64,000 bases of DNA from Caballeronia temeraria (GTDB taxonomy: Bacteria; Pseudomonadota; Gammaproteobacteria; Burkholderiales; Burkholderiaceae). Position numbers and translations under genes: made by a program. Positions 26,860 to 35,922 of the stretch are shown one piece after another. The stretch is taken from contig NZ_FCOI02000003.1 in NCBI RefSeq assembly GCF_001544795.2, forward strand, positions 248,001 through 312,000, given 5' to 3'. A model generated the notes under the pieces. It was not told where the DNA came from. It searched no databases and saw nothing but the letters and a program-made list of their open reading frames with translations. The first letter of the stretch is position 1; the number at the start of each line of letters is the position of its first letter.

Positions 26860-27447
26860 TTATTTCGTCATGGCGGGTTCCACGGATATGGCGAACGCTT
26901 CCGTATAGACCGCTTTCACCTGATCGCCCTTTTTCACGCGCTTCAGGCGTTCGGGGTCCTGCACATGAAGGTCGACCGTCTCGCCACGCGGCCCGCGCAA
27001 GGTGACGATTTTTTTGTGAGGATCGACCGCGATCACATCGGCGATGATCGTCACTTCGCGGCCCATCTCGCCACCCGGCTTCGCACCGGCCGGCGCGCGC
27101 TCCGACGTGTCGCTCTCGGAGCGTGACGGCTGCGTCTTCTTGTCGAGCAGACTCAGCGTCAGCGATTCTCGATACTGCGCGTTGACGACATCGCCGATGG
27201 CGAGCTGATCGAAGTTGCGTGCTTCGTTCGTGACTTCCAGTTCCATCACCTTACCCGCGCGCGTTTTCAGCGTCACGGTGCGGGTCGCCGGATCGATGCC
27301 GACGATCGTCGCCGTCACCTTCGCGACGCCCTGCACCGTGGCGCCGTCCGGATTGCGCACGATGCTCACGTCGGTTTCGGGATCGGCTGAATAGGCGCTC
27401 GCGGATATCGCAAGGCACGACAAGACAACGAGGCTGACGCGTTTCAT
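26860..27447 (-). CDS. Exported protein with a tandemly duplicated beta domain (DUF5666-like)
   Basis: Protein of 195 residues with a typical signal peptide (VVLSCLAISASAYSA). Two copies of one ~60-residue unit follow: VTATIVGIDPATRTVTLKTR with IGDVVNAQYRESLTLSL, and IIADVIAVDPHKKIVTLRGP with KGDQVKAVYTEAFAISV. The linker is polar and flexible. The repeated IxxVDPxxxxVTL pattern resembles small OB-like beta-barrels annotated as DUF5666. No enzyme motif. Located inside the exported-protein operon. Confidence 0.7.
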   Translation of the reverse strand: MKRVSLVVLSCLAISASAYSADPETDVSIVRNPDGATVQGVAKVTATIVGIDPATRTVTLKTRAGKVMELEVTNEARNFDQLAIGDVVNAQYRESLTLSLLDKKTQPSRSESDTSERAPAGAKPGGEMGREVTIIADVIAVDPHKKIVTLRGPRGETVDLHVQDPERLKRVKKGDQVKAVYTEAFAISVEPAMTK

Positions 27448-27482
27448 GTTCGCGCTCCTTTTTTATCGATATCGCAACCGCG

Positions 27483-27956
27483 TTACTGGATCGTGTAACC
27501 GCGTCCCTGCATGCAGGCCGACCACGCGCGATAGTACGTCTGCATTGCGCCCTGGCTCTGCGCCTGCGCGTTGGCTTCCTGCGTGCGCTTGTTCTGCCGC
27601 GCGCGCATGCCGCCCGCCATCGTGCCCGTCGCCGCGCCGATGGCCGCGCCCTTGCCCGCATCGCCCGCAATCGCGCCGATCACCGCGCCGCCCGCCGCAC
27701 CGCGCGCCGCGCCGCCCACGCGCTCGCCGCCGCCGACGGCCGGTCCGCCTTGCGGTGGCGGCGCCGCCGACGCGGTGGCCGGGTCGATGCCCGTATTGCT
27801 CTTCGCCCAGCTATAGCACGCGCCGTCGTCGCTTTGCTGTTTCTGCGCGCTTTGTCCTTTGGCCGGATAAGCGATGGGTTTGCTCTGCGCGATGGCATCG
27901 AGCGCGATCACGGCGATCGCGATGGCGCAGCCCGCACGCAATCTCTTTGCATTCAT
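27483..27956 (-). CDS. Glycine-zipper exported protein
   Basis: Protein of 157 residues with a signal peptide (AGCAIAIAVIALDAIAQS). Residues about 75-115 are a glycine-zipper membrane-inserting segment (ARGAAGGAVIGAIAGDAG, then KGAAIGAATGTMAGG) followed by a basic Arg/Gln stretch and a C-terminal CMQGRGYTI motif. This arrangement matches YMGG-like Gly-zipper proteins of beta-proteobacteria, thought to sit in or on the outer membrane. Function unknown. Confidence 0.75.
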   Translation of the reverse strand: MNAKRLRAGCAIAIAVIALDAIAQSKPIAYPAKGQSAQKQQSDDGACYSWAKSNTGIDPATASAAPPPQGGPAVGGGERVGGAARGAAGGAVIGAIAGDAGKGAAIGAATGTMAGGMRARQNKRTQEANAQAQSQGAMQTYYRAWSACMQGRGYTIQ

Positions 27957-28010
27957 GGCGACTCCTTGCCTGAGTTCAGGCGATTCGATGAGATCCGCGC
28001 GCGTTCTGCT

Positions 28011-28925
28011 TCACGGCTCCTGCACACGGGTCCAGGATGCGTCGGGATCGAATTCCGTCAGCGGCGGTGCGGACGCACCACGGTTCTTTTGATACACGAC
28101 ACCGTTGTTATTGACAATGAAAGTCATCACACCGCTCGCGCCGTATTGCGCGGGATACGCTGCCATCGCGAAGCCTGCCAGCATGCGCCCGTGGATGATA
28201 TAGCTGAAAGCACCACCCGCCGCATGCTTTCCCTGCTTCGTGAGGATGCGAAAGTAATATCCGTGATAAGCGTCGCCTGGGTTTCGATCCTTGAAATAAT
28301 TCGCGCTCGCGGCGATCAGCGGGCCGAAGGGACTCAGCTCTTCGCCTTTGGATTCGTCGGCGGGCCAGTAGAGTCCGTCGCGCATTCCCGGCGAGCTGCC
28401 GAGCTTGCGCGCGTATTGCAGCACGCCGTCGCCCATGCGGTCCTGCGTCGCGTACTCGCGCTGCGCATCGAGATAGGCGCGCAGCACCTTGATCGCCTCG
28501 CGCTCGTTCGCGCCGATGCGCCGGTCCAGCACTTCCCGCTCGCCCTCTTCGGTTGCGAAGCGCCATACGCCGTGTTCGCGCACGAGGGGAATCGGCATCG
28601 GCCACGCTTCATCGCCGATGCGCAGAATGCGGCGATCCGCCGACGTCTCTTCCAGCATGTGAAATGCTTCGAATTCCGCGAGCGCATTGGCGCGCAGTTC
28701 GCGATTCTCGGCTTCGTCGGGCGTGACGACGAGCCGCTTGTGCGCGCTGCCGAAGATCGCGATCAGCGCGGCGTCGTCGTTCGATTTCAGCGCCTGCTCC
28801 AGCGCGCTCACGGCTTCGTCGGGCGTCGCGAACGTCTGCTGCTGTTCCGCCGATGCGACACCTAACGGTGCGAGCAGCATCGCGATGGTTGCAAGCGCTA
28901 TCAACAAGCGAGTCGGGATGTTCAT
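28011..28925 (-). CDS. DUF2950 exported protein
   Basis: Protein of 304 residues with a cleavable signal (LLAPLGVASA). The DUF2950 pattern is clear: FATPDEAVSALEQALKSNDD near the start, RRIGANEREAIKVLRAYLDA, QREYATQDRMGDGVLQYARK, GYYFRILTKQGKHAAGGA and a final GVVYQKNRG. DUF2950 genes usually neighbour DUF3300 genes, as here: the ATG is 10 bases beyond the DUF3300 stop. The function of the pair is not established; an envelope location is supported by the signals. Confidence 0.88.
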   Translation of the reverse strand: MNIPTRLLIALATIAMLLAPLGVASAEQQQTFATPDEAVSALEQALKSNDDAALIAIFGSAHKRLVVTPDEAENRELRANALAEFEAFHMLEETSADRRILRIGDEAWPMPIPLVREHGVWRFATEEGEREVLDRRIGANEREAIKVLRAYLDAQREYATQDRMGDGVLQYARKLGSSPGMRDGLYWPADESKGEELSPFGPLIAASANYFKDRNPGDAYHGYYFRILTKQGKHAAGGAFSYIIHGRMLAGFAMAAYPAQYGASGVMTFIVNNNGVVYQKNRGASAPPLTEFDPDASWTRVQEP

Positions 28926-28935
28926 GTCGCGGCTC

Positions 28936-30117
28936 CTATCGACGTCCACCGCCACGGCCGCCGCCGCCGCCGAATCCGCGGCCGCCTCCGCCGGAGAAGC
29001 CTCCGCCGCCCTGGAAGTTGCGGCCGCCGTGTCCGCCCGACATCGACTGACGGCTCGCCGCTCCGCGCGCGCTGTCCGCCCGCGCGCCCTGCGCGGAGCC
29101 GTAGCCGCTGAAGGCATCGCCGCCGCGTCCCTGGAAATTGCCGGTGTTCTGCGCGCGCGGCGTATTCTGCCCGGCCGACCGCGTGCGCGCGCCTGCGCCG
29201 GCACCGCCCGCGCCCGCCCGCGATGGCGCATCGCCGACGCGTTGCGTCGACGCCCGCGCGCCCGTGCCCGACACTTGCCCCGGCTTTTTCTCCGATCGCC
29301 ACGTGCTCGATTGCGAGCCTGTCGTGCCGCGATTCGCCGCGCGATTGCTCAACTCGTTCTTCACCTCGGCGCGATTGACGTTGCCCTCGCGATTGATGTT
29401 GATCGTGTTGTTGCCGCCGTTGTAGTTCGTCTCGTAGTGCCCGCCGTGCCACGCGGCGGTGATCGCCGCGCCCCAGATGAGCCCTGTCGCGAACGCCGCG
29501 CCGGGCGCATACGGATAGTAGTAAACGGGATAAGGCGCGGGCGCATAGGTATAGACAGGCACCGGACTGCTCACCACGACCGTCGACGGGTTGTATTGCG
29601 GCACGTAGATGACTTCCGGATTCGACGGCACGATCTTGATGACTTCCTTCTCCACGACGACCGTCTGCTTGTCGTCGGTCTTGAGATTGCCCACTGATTG
29701 CGTCTGCCGGCGAAAGCGCTGCACCGCCTGCAACACCGCGCTCTGATCCGCGACGACCGCTTCACCGAGCGCGACGGTCCAGTCGAGATCGGCGCTCATC
29801 TTCTTGACGACTTCCGGGTAATTGAGAAGCGCTTTCACGGGGTCTTGCCACGCTTCGTTCACGGGCAGATTCTTATCCGCCTTTCTGCGTTCGAGAAATC
29901 GGTCGGCCTGCACGATCTCGATCGGATAGGTCGATGCCGGCAGAATAATGGCGATGAGGTCGTCGGGATATAACGCTATCGGGCCGACGAGTTTGTCGAG
30001 ATCGGCCGGATTCATCGACACGTTCGCAACGCCGCTTGCCGCCGGCGCCTGAGCGAAAGCATTCGCACCGCAAGCGAGCGCGGACACGACAAGGAGCAGG
30101 CTTATGAATTTACGCAT
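28936..30117 (-). CDS. DUF3300 exported protein with glycine/arginine-rich tail
   Basis: Protein of 393 residues, signal peptide MRKFISLLLVVSALACGANA. The DUF3300 domain spans about 35-215 (DKLVGPIALYPDDLIAIILP, ASTYPIEIVQADRFLERRK, IVPSNPEVIYVPQYNPSTVV). A low-complexity region rich in Asn, Thr, Ser and Gly follows and the last 30 residues are almost only Gly, Arg and Phe, a disordered and possibly nucleic-acid- or polymer-binding tail. First gene of the exported-protein operon; a 229-base gap upstream should hold its promoter. Confidence 0.88.
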   Translation of the reverse strand: MRKFISLLLVVSALACGANAFAQAPAASGVANVSMNPADLDKLVGPIALYPDDLIAIILPASTYPIEIVQADRFLERRKADKNLPVNEAWQDPVKALLNYPEVVKKMSADLDWTVALGEAVVADQSAVLQAVQRFRRQTQSVGNLKTDDKQTVVVEKEVIKIVPSNPEVIYVPQYNPSTVVVSSPVPVYTYAPAPYPVYYYPYAPGAAFATGLIWGAAITAAWHGGHYETNYNGGNNTININREGNVNRAEVKNELSNRAANRGTTGSQSSTWRSEKKPGQVSGTGARASTQRVGDAPSRAGAGGAGAGARTRSAGQNTPRAQNTGNFQGRGGDAFSGYGSAQGARADSARGAASRQSMSGGHGGRNFQGGGGFSGGGGRGFGGGGGRGGGRR

Positions 30118-30346
30118 CGTCTCGTACCTGCATCGGGCCGCGAGGCGGCCGATACCGCGCCGCGATAGCCGGCTAGACAGACCACTTCAGAATCAGGAAT
30201 CGAATGCCGGCTTTAGCCCGATGCGCGCAGGACTCGAAGCCGCGCGATAGAGATTGTCATTCGAAGATATGCGAACCCTTTAGCGATTTCAAGAATCCCG
30301 GCATAGGTGTTTATTCGCTGATTTATCGAGCGATTTAGGCTCTTAC

Positions 30347-31018
30347 TTACCCGCCCAAAGCGATGATCGCCATCGTCAGGATGACGCCTAGCGCCGTCAT
30401 CGAAAGACCTGCTTTCCAGCCGCTCCAGCCCGCATAACCGCCCAATGCGAAGCCGCAGCAGAAGAGCATCGCGAGCGTCAGTACGCGCGAGATGAGCAAT
30501 GCTGTCGGCACATGTTTGACGAGGACAAAAGGCGCGGCGACAGGAAACGTCGACAACACGATGATGATGAAAATGCCCAGCGCCGCGAGAAAGTCGTCGC
30601 GCACGAAGCGCGCGTGCTCGGGCAGCCTGTCGCTCGCGGCGACGCGCTTGCGTATGGATTCGAGATCGGCGTCGGAGATGAAGGGATCGAGCGTCGAGGA
30701 GACTCGTTCGCGCAATGCGCGCACGCCCGCCGCCGCGTCGCGCTCGCGTTGAATGGCGAGCGCGAGCGCATGTCTGCGGCCACGATCCGCGATGGTGCGC
30801 ACGAGATACATGACGGCATCCGCGAGGCCCCAGGCGAGATTGCAGCCGAGCGCCGTATAGAGCATCTTGTGCCCCGCCGCGTCGCCGCCCGTCGCCGCCG
30901 ATACCGTGCCGACGAAGGTCAGCGCCATGAAGAGGCCAAAGCACATCTCCGACACGCGATCGACGGTATCGAGCACCGGCTCGCGCGCGCGCTTTCCTGA
31001 CGCAGTCTCGTCGTGCAT
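30347..31018 (-). CDS. VIT/CCC1-like integral membrane protein
   Basis: Protein of 223 residues with about five membrane helices (near 27-45, 60-75, 143-163, 172-192 and 200-222) and a charged cytosolic segment between the second and third. Helix patterns SEMCFGLFMALTFVGTVS and GCNLAWGLADAVMYLVRT resemble the VIT1/CCC1 iron/manganese transporter fold, but the metal-binding cytosolic glutamates are not obvious, so metal transport is uncertain. It lies 10 bases before the 2-hydroxyacid dehydrogenase stop on the same strand. Confidence 0.7.
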   Translation of the reverse strand: MHDETASGKRAREPVLDTVDRVSEMCFGLFMALTFVGTVSAATGGDAAGHKMLYTALGCNLAWGLADAVMYLVRTIADRGRRHALALAIQRERDAAAGVRALRERVSSTLDPFISDADLESIRKRVAASDRLPEHARFVRDDFLAALGIFIIIVLSTFPVAAPFVLVKHVPTALLISRVLTLAMLFCCGFALGGYAGWSGWKAGLSMTALGVILTMAIIALGG

Positions 31019-31028
31019 GAGCGCGCGC

Positions 31029-32027
31029 TTAGGCGACCTTCACCTCGTTTTCCAACGGCTGATTCTTCTCGAACGCCGTGATGCTCTGAAGCGTGGTCTC
31101 GCAGATCGTCGTCAATGCTTCGCGCGTCAGATACGCCTGATGCCCTGTCACGATCACATTGGGAAACGAGACGAGCCGCTGGAAGATATCGTCGGTGATG
31201 ATTTCGCTGGAGAGATCGCGGAAGAAGAGATCGGCCTCCTGCTCATAGACGTCGATGGCAAGGCCGCCGAGCTGGCCGGTCTTCAGCGCTTCAATCACGG
31301 CTTCCGTGTCGATCAGGCCGCCGCGGCTCGTATTGACGAGCAACGCGCCGGGCTTTGCGCGCTTGAGCGTCTCGGAGTTGATGATGTGATACGTCTGCGG
31401 CGTCAGCGGACAGAACAGCGCGACGATATCCGCGCGTTCGCCGATCTCGCCCGCGGCGGTCGCATACTTCAGTCCCAGCGCTTCGAACTGCTTCGACGGA
31501 TACGGATCGTAGCCGAATACATGACAGCCGAAGCCCTGCATGATCTTCGCGAACACGCAGCCGATCTTGCCCGTTCCCACGACCGCGACCGTCTTGCCAT
31601 ACAGATCGAAACCGATGAGTCCGTCGAGCGAGAAGTTCGAATCGCGCGTGCGGTTGTAGGCGCGATGCACCTTGCGATTGATCGCGAGCAGCAGCGCCAC
31701 CGCGTGCTCCGCCACCGAGTTCGGCGAATAATTGACGACGCGCACGACCTTGATGCCGAGCTTCGCGGCGGCGGCGAGATCGACATTGTTGAAGCCCGTG
31801 CAGCGCAGCGCGACGAGCCGCGTGCCGCCCTTGTGCAGCGCTTCGAGCACTTCGGCGTCCGCCTTGTCATTGACAAAGATGCAGACCGCGCCGTAGCCCG
31901 CGGCGAGTTCGACCGTGTCCATGTCGAGCGACATGTCGTGATACCTGAGCTTGTGATTTTCCGCCTTGTTGGCCTCGTCGAGATACTGGCGCTCGTAAGG
32001 CGTCGAGCTGTAGATCGCCACTTCCAT
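31029..32027 (-). CDS. ldhA: D-isomer-specific 2-hydroxyacid dehydrogenase (D-lactate dehydrogenase-like)
   Basis: NAD-dependent reductase of 332 residues close to fermentative D-lactate dehydrogenase LdhA. The Rossmann motif is VAVVGTGKIGCVFAKIMQGFG. Catalytic Arg is in NTSRGGLIDTEAV region context, the Glu in DVYEQEADLFF and the His in VTGHQAYLTREAL. YEQEADLFFRD is characteristic of LdhA rather than glycerate or phosphoglycerate enzymes. It reduces pyruvate to D-lactate, regenerating NAD+ when respiration is limited. AAGGAG precedes the ATG at 32027. Confidence 0.9.
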   Translation of the reverse strand: MEVAIYSSTPYERQYLDEANKAENHKLRYHDMSLDMDTVELAAGYGAVCIFVNDKADAEVLEALHKGGTRLVALRCTGFNNVDLAAAAKLGIKVVRVVNYSPNSVAEHAVALLLAINRKVHRAYNRTRDSNFSLDGLIGFDLYGKTVAVVGTGKIGCVFAKIMQGFGCHVFGYDPYPSKQFEALGLKYATAAGEIGERADIVALFCPLTPQTYHIINSETLKRAKPGALLVNTSRGGLIDTEAVIEALKTGQLGGLAIDVYEQEADLFFRDLSSEIITDDIFQRLVSFPNVIVTGHQAYLTREALTTICETTLQSITAFEKNQPLENEVKVA

Positions 32028-32068
32028 GATGAGCTCCTTGTAACTGTGATGGCATCGTGGGGCAAAGC

Positions 32069-33658
32069 CTAACCCGCAGCAAGCGATATGGCGATCTGCA
32101 CGAATAACACCTTGACGATGGTCATCGACGGAAAAATCATCGCGTACATGATGTCGGGCTGATCCGTCGGCGCGATGCGATTGGCGAACGCGAGAATCGC
32201 CGGGTTGCCGGTCGCGCCGCAGATCACGCCGATCGACGTATCGAAGGGCAGCTTGAAAATCCACAGGCAGAACACCGCCGTGACGGCCACGAGCACGAGC
32301 AGCGTGATCACGCCGTAGATGAGCAGAATCGGCCCGGCGCTGCCCACCGTCGCGACGAACTTCGGCCCGCATGAAATGCCCACTTGCGCGAGGAAAATCG
32401 TCAGGCCGAGATTGCGCAGCACGAGATTCGCCGAGAGCGGCATCACCCAGACGAATGGCCCGTTGCGCCGCGCCTTGCCCAGACACAGCGCGACCAGCAG
32501 CAGCGCCGCGAGGCCGAGACTGAACGCGCCGAGGCCCGGCATCGGCAATGGAATCGCGCCGACGAGCAAGCCGACCGCCGCACCGATGCCGAGGCAGATG
32601 AAGCTCAAATCCGCCGTGCCCTTGATCGAGTCGCCGAAGAACGCGCGCATGGTCGTCTGATGCGCGCGATTCACGAGCAGACCGACGCGATCGCCCGCTT
32701 CGAGGATGAGATCGGGCGTCGAGACCATGTCCGCGTCGCCGCGCCGCACGTGGGCGATCGCGCAGTTCACGCCATCGGGAAAACGCAGGTCGCCGAGCGC
32801 CATGCCGACGACCGAACGATTCGACGCGAACACGCGTATGTAGTCGAGGTCTTCGCGATGGCTCGCGATGCGTCCCGGCTGCAGCTCGCCGCATAGCGCA
32901 GTGGTTTCGTCGAGCAGACGCCGCTCGGTGGCGGTGGCGAGCAGCACGTCATCGGCGCGCAGCGTGAAGTCGGCCGTCGGCAACTGATTGTGATGCGCGC
33001 GCCGCACCGCCGCGATCACGACGCCCGAAGGAATGCGGCTCGACAGCTCGGATAGTTTCAGCCCGAAGAAGCTCGCGTTTCTCAGCGCGATTTCCGCCGT
33101 CTGGAGCAGCTTCGCGGGCGGCTTTTGAATCTTTACCTTCAGCGCAACGTTCAGCATGTAGATGAACAGGATCGGACCGGCCACGCCGAACGGATACGAA
33201 ATGCTGTAGGCCACGGCGGCATCGTTGTTTTTCATCGATGCAATCGCGACCTGAAGGCTCGCCGTGCTCGTGCCGCTGCCCGCGAACATGCCGAGCGCAT
33301 CGGCGAGCTTGATGCCGAAGTGAATGAAGCCGCACGACACGAGACCCGAGACGATCACGCCGACGCACGCCGCGATGTTCGCCTTCACGCCCTCGCGGCT
33401 CGTCAGTCCGTGAAAGAACTGCGCGCCGTATTGAATGCCGATGCCATACAGAAACAGCAGCAGCCCGAGCGTGCCGAGCAACGGCGGCGGTGCGGACTTC
33501 GGCGCGAACGCACCGATCGCGAGCCCGACGAACAGCACCGCGCCGGAGCCGAGCGCCACGCCCTTGATGTTGATCTCGCCGATCAGATATCCCAGCGCGA
33601 TGGTCAGAAAGAGCGCGAACAGCGACTGATTCTCGAGGAAGGTCCTGACTGCATCCAT
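32069..33658 (-). CDS. AspT/YidE-YbjL family transporter with two TrkA_C domains
   Basis: Membrane protein of 529 residues of the aspartate:alanine exchanger superfamily. Two sets of five to six helices flank a cytosolic middle part (about 205-370) with two RCK/TrkA_C-like domains (RIPSGVVIAAVRRAHHNQLP; VVGMALGDLRFPDGVNCAIA). GSGTSTASLQVAIA and CGATGNPAILAFANR are the duplicated pore signatures. Substrate could be an amino or organic acid; placed next to lactate dehydrogenase it might export a fermentation product. The ATG at 33658 has AAAGGAGG upstream. Confidence 0.88.
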   Translation of the reverse strand: MDAVRTFLENQSLFALFLTIALGYLIGEINIKGVALGSGAVLFVGLAIGAFAPKSAPPPLLGTLGLLLFLYGIGIQYGAQFFHGLTSREGVKANIAACVGVIVSGLVSCGFIHFGIKLADALGMFAGSGTSTASLQVAIASMKNNDAAVAYSISYPFGVAGPILFIYMLNVALKVKIQKPPAKLLQTAEIALRNASFFGLKLSELSSRIPSGVVIAAVRRAHHNQLPTADFTLRADDVLLATATERRLLDETTALCGELQPGRIASHREDLDYIRVFASNRSVVGMALGDLRFPDGVNCAIAHVRRGDADMVSTPDLILEAGDRVGLLVNRAHQTTMRAFFGDSIKGTADLSFICLGIGAAVGLLVGAIPLPMPGLGAFSLGLAALLLVALCLGKARRNGPFVWVMPLSANLVLRNLGLTIFLAQVGISCGPKFVATVGSAGPILLIYGVITLLVLVAVTAVFCLWIFKLPFDTSIGVICGATGNPAILAFANRIAPTDQPDIMYAMIFPSMTIVKVLFVQIAISLAAG

Positions 33659-33747
33659 GCCGCCTCCTTTGGGTGGACAGAGCAACTCCGCAGTACACGA
33701 ACATTAAAGGCGGTTTGCGCCGCGCCGTCCAGAACCACCGTGCGCAT

Positions 33748-35922
33748 TCACCGCGATTCGAGCACGACGACGCTGCGCGCCTCGACATGGCACGCACCGC
33801 GCTCGATCGCTGCTGTTTCGATATCGGGAACAATGTCGTTCGGCGATTCATCGGATGTATCGACGATGCGCCGCCAGTTTCGATGCTCGAAAAAGGGAAG
33901 CTCGACGTCACGCGCGTTGTCGCTCATATTGAGGACGATGTGCAGGAACGGCGCGTCCGCCGCGTGTCCCGCGAGCGTGAACGCGACGAGGCGCGCGCCG
34001 GGATCGTGCCACGCGGGCGCATGGAGTCGTTCGCCGTGCCATGCGACATCCGGATGCGTTTGCCCGTTCCCGGGCCGCCCCGTCAGAAAGCGCCGCCGGC
34101 GCAGGCTCGCATGGCGCTTGCGCAGCGCGATCATCTCGCGCACGAAGCGCAGCATGGCGAGCGCGTCGCCGGAAGGACGCCAGTCCATCCACGAAAGCGC
34201 GTCGTCCTGGCAGAACGCGTTATTGTTGCCGCGCTGGCTGCGCAGGATTTCATCGCCGGCGAGCAGCATCGGCACGCCCTGGCTCAGCAGCAGAATGGCG
34301 ATGCAGTTGCGCGCCTGCCGAAGACGCATTCCGATGATCGCGGGATCATCCGTCTCGCCTTCCGCGCCGCAGTTCCACGAGAGGTTGTCGTTGCTGCCGT
34401 CGCGATTGTCCTCGCCGTTCGCCTCGTTGTGCTTTGCGTGATAGCTGACGAGATCGTTCAGCGTGAAGCCGTCGTGACACGTCACGAAGTTGATGCTGTT
34501 CGCGGGCAGCCGGCCGTCGTCCTGATAGATATCCGCGCTGCCCGCGATGCACGTGGCCACTTCGCCGATGAGTCCCGGATCGCCGCGCACGAAGCGGCGG
34601 ATCGCATCGCGGTAACGTCCGTTCCACTCGGCCCACGCCATGCCCGGAAACGCGCCAACATGATAGAGGCCGCCCGCATCCCAGGCCTCGGCGATCAACG
34701 GCACGCGCGCAAGTATCGGCGATGCCTCCATCGCCCAGGGCAAGGGCGGCGTGCGCAGCAGCTCGCCGTTTTCGCCACGCGCGAAGACGCTCGCGAGATC
34801 GAAGCGAAAGCCGTCGACGCCGAGATCGCGCACCCAGTACTCGAGACACCGCAGGATGAACGCCGACACCAGCGGATGATTGCAATTGACCGTGTTGCCG
34901 CAGCCCGTGTAGTCGCGGTAATGCCGGGCATCGTTCACATCGATCTGATAGAAGGCGTCGTTGGCGAAGATCTTGAAGTGGATGACGGGTCCGTCCTTGC
35001 CCGCCTCCGATGTGTGATTGAACACGACGTCGAGCAGCACGCGAATGCCCGCATCGTGCAATGCGTCGACGAAATCGCGGAACTCCTGAGGCGCACGCGC
35101 GGGCTCCACGCAATAGCGCGGATGCGGGCTGTAAAAGCTATGCGTGCTGTAGCCCCAGTAGTTGCGCAGCCCGCGCTCGGCGGCGCTGGCGGGAATGTCC
35201 TGTTCGTCGAAGGCCATCACGGGCAAGAGTTCGACGTGCGTGATGCCAAGTGCCTTCAAATAAGGGATTTTCTCGATGAGACCCGCGAACGTGCCCGGAT
35301 GACGCACGCCGCTCGACGCATGCCGCGTGAATCCGCCCACGTGCAGTTCGTAGATGATGGCGTCGTCGAGCGTGCGCACGGCGATGTCGTCGACGGGCCG
35401 TTCGAGCGGCTCCGTGACGATGCCCCGAAGCGACGCATATTCCGTGACGCGCGCATCCGCGGACTGCCGGCGATCGTAGAAGCGGTCGCTCACCGCGCGG
35501 GCCTGCGGATCGAGCAGTTCCTTGCGGCTCGCGGCTTCGTCGTCCATCTGCGGCACGCCGAGCGGACCAAATGCGCACCACGTATAGCAGCAGCCCAGCG
35601 GAAGACCTTCGACAAACACATGCCAGAAGCGATACGTGCGGTTCGCTTCGCTCGTCAGCGCGATGATCTGAAACGGCTCGACGCTTTCTTCCGATGCATA
35701 CAGCAGCAGTTCGACGCGTGTCGCGCGCCGGCAGAACGTGCAGAAGTTGACGCCGCCCGGCACGACCGCCGCGCCGAGCGGAAAGCGCGAGCCGGGCCGC
35801 GTGCGATAGCTTCGCTGAACGTTCGCTTCAGGGTCGGGCAAGATCGATCCTTGCGTCGCGCGTCGTCCGATGGCGCACGCGGCGGCTTCTCGCGTTCGCG
35901 GCCGGATCGATTGCAGGAACAT
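33748..35922 (-). CDS. glgX: Glycogen debranching enzyme, isoamylase-type GH13 (GlgX-like)
   Basis: Intracellular GH13 enzyme of 724 residues that cleaves alpha-1,6 branches of glycogen. An N-terminal CBM48/early-set domain (PLGAAVVPGGVNFCTFC) precedes the TIM barrel. Catalytic residues are D375 (DGFRFDLASVF), E412 (LIAEAWDAGG) and D484 (FVTCHDGFTLNDL). Start is uncertain: the ATG at 35922 has a weak ribosome site and gives about 30 unusual N-terminal residues, while a TTG at 35841 has AAGGA at good spacing. An ATG at 35930 opens another frame across the same region. No other glycogen gene is visible. Confidence 0.9.
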   Translation of the reverse strand: MFLQSIRPRTREAAACAIGRRATQGSILPDPEANVQRSYRTRPGSRFPLGAAVVPGGVNFCTFCRRATRVELLLYASEESVEPFQIIALTSEANRTYRFWHVFVEGLPLGCCYTWCAFGPLGVPQMDDEAASRKELLDPQARAVSDRFYDRRQSADARVTEYASLRGIVTEPLERPVDDIAVRTLDDAIIYELHVGGFTRHASSGVRHPGTFAGLIEKIPYLKALGITHVELLPVMAFDEQDIPASAAERGLRNYWGYSTHSFYSPHPRYCVEPARAPQEFRDFVDALHDAGIRVLLDVVFNHTSEAGKDGPVIHFKIFANDAFYQIDVNDARHYRDYTGCGNTVNCNHPLVSAFILRCLEYWVRDLGVDGFRFDLASVFARGENGELLRTPPLPWAMEASPILARVPLIAEAWDAGGLYHVGAFPGMAWAEWNGRYRDAIRRFVRGDPGLIGEVATCIAGSADIYQDDGRLPANSINFVTCHDGFTLNDLVSYHAKHNEANGEDNRDGSNDNLSWNCGAEGETDDPAIIGMRLRQARNCIAILLLSQGVPMLLAGDEILRSQRGNNNAFCQDDALSWMDWRPSGDALAMLRFVREMIALRKRHASLRRRRFLTGRPGNGQTHPDVAWHGERLHAPAWHDPGARLVAFTLAGHAADAPFLHIVLNMSDNARDVELPFFEHRNWRRIVDTSDESPNDIVPDIETAAIERGACHVEARSVVVLESR

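Noticed and set aside
28936-29050. GC-rich low-complexity DNA at the end of the DUF3300 gene as a possible repeat element
   Set aside because: It is explained by the Gly/Arg-rich coding tail of the protein.
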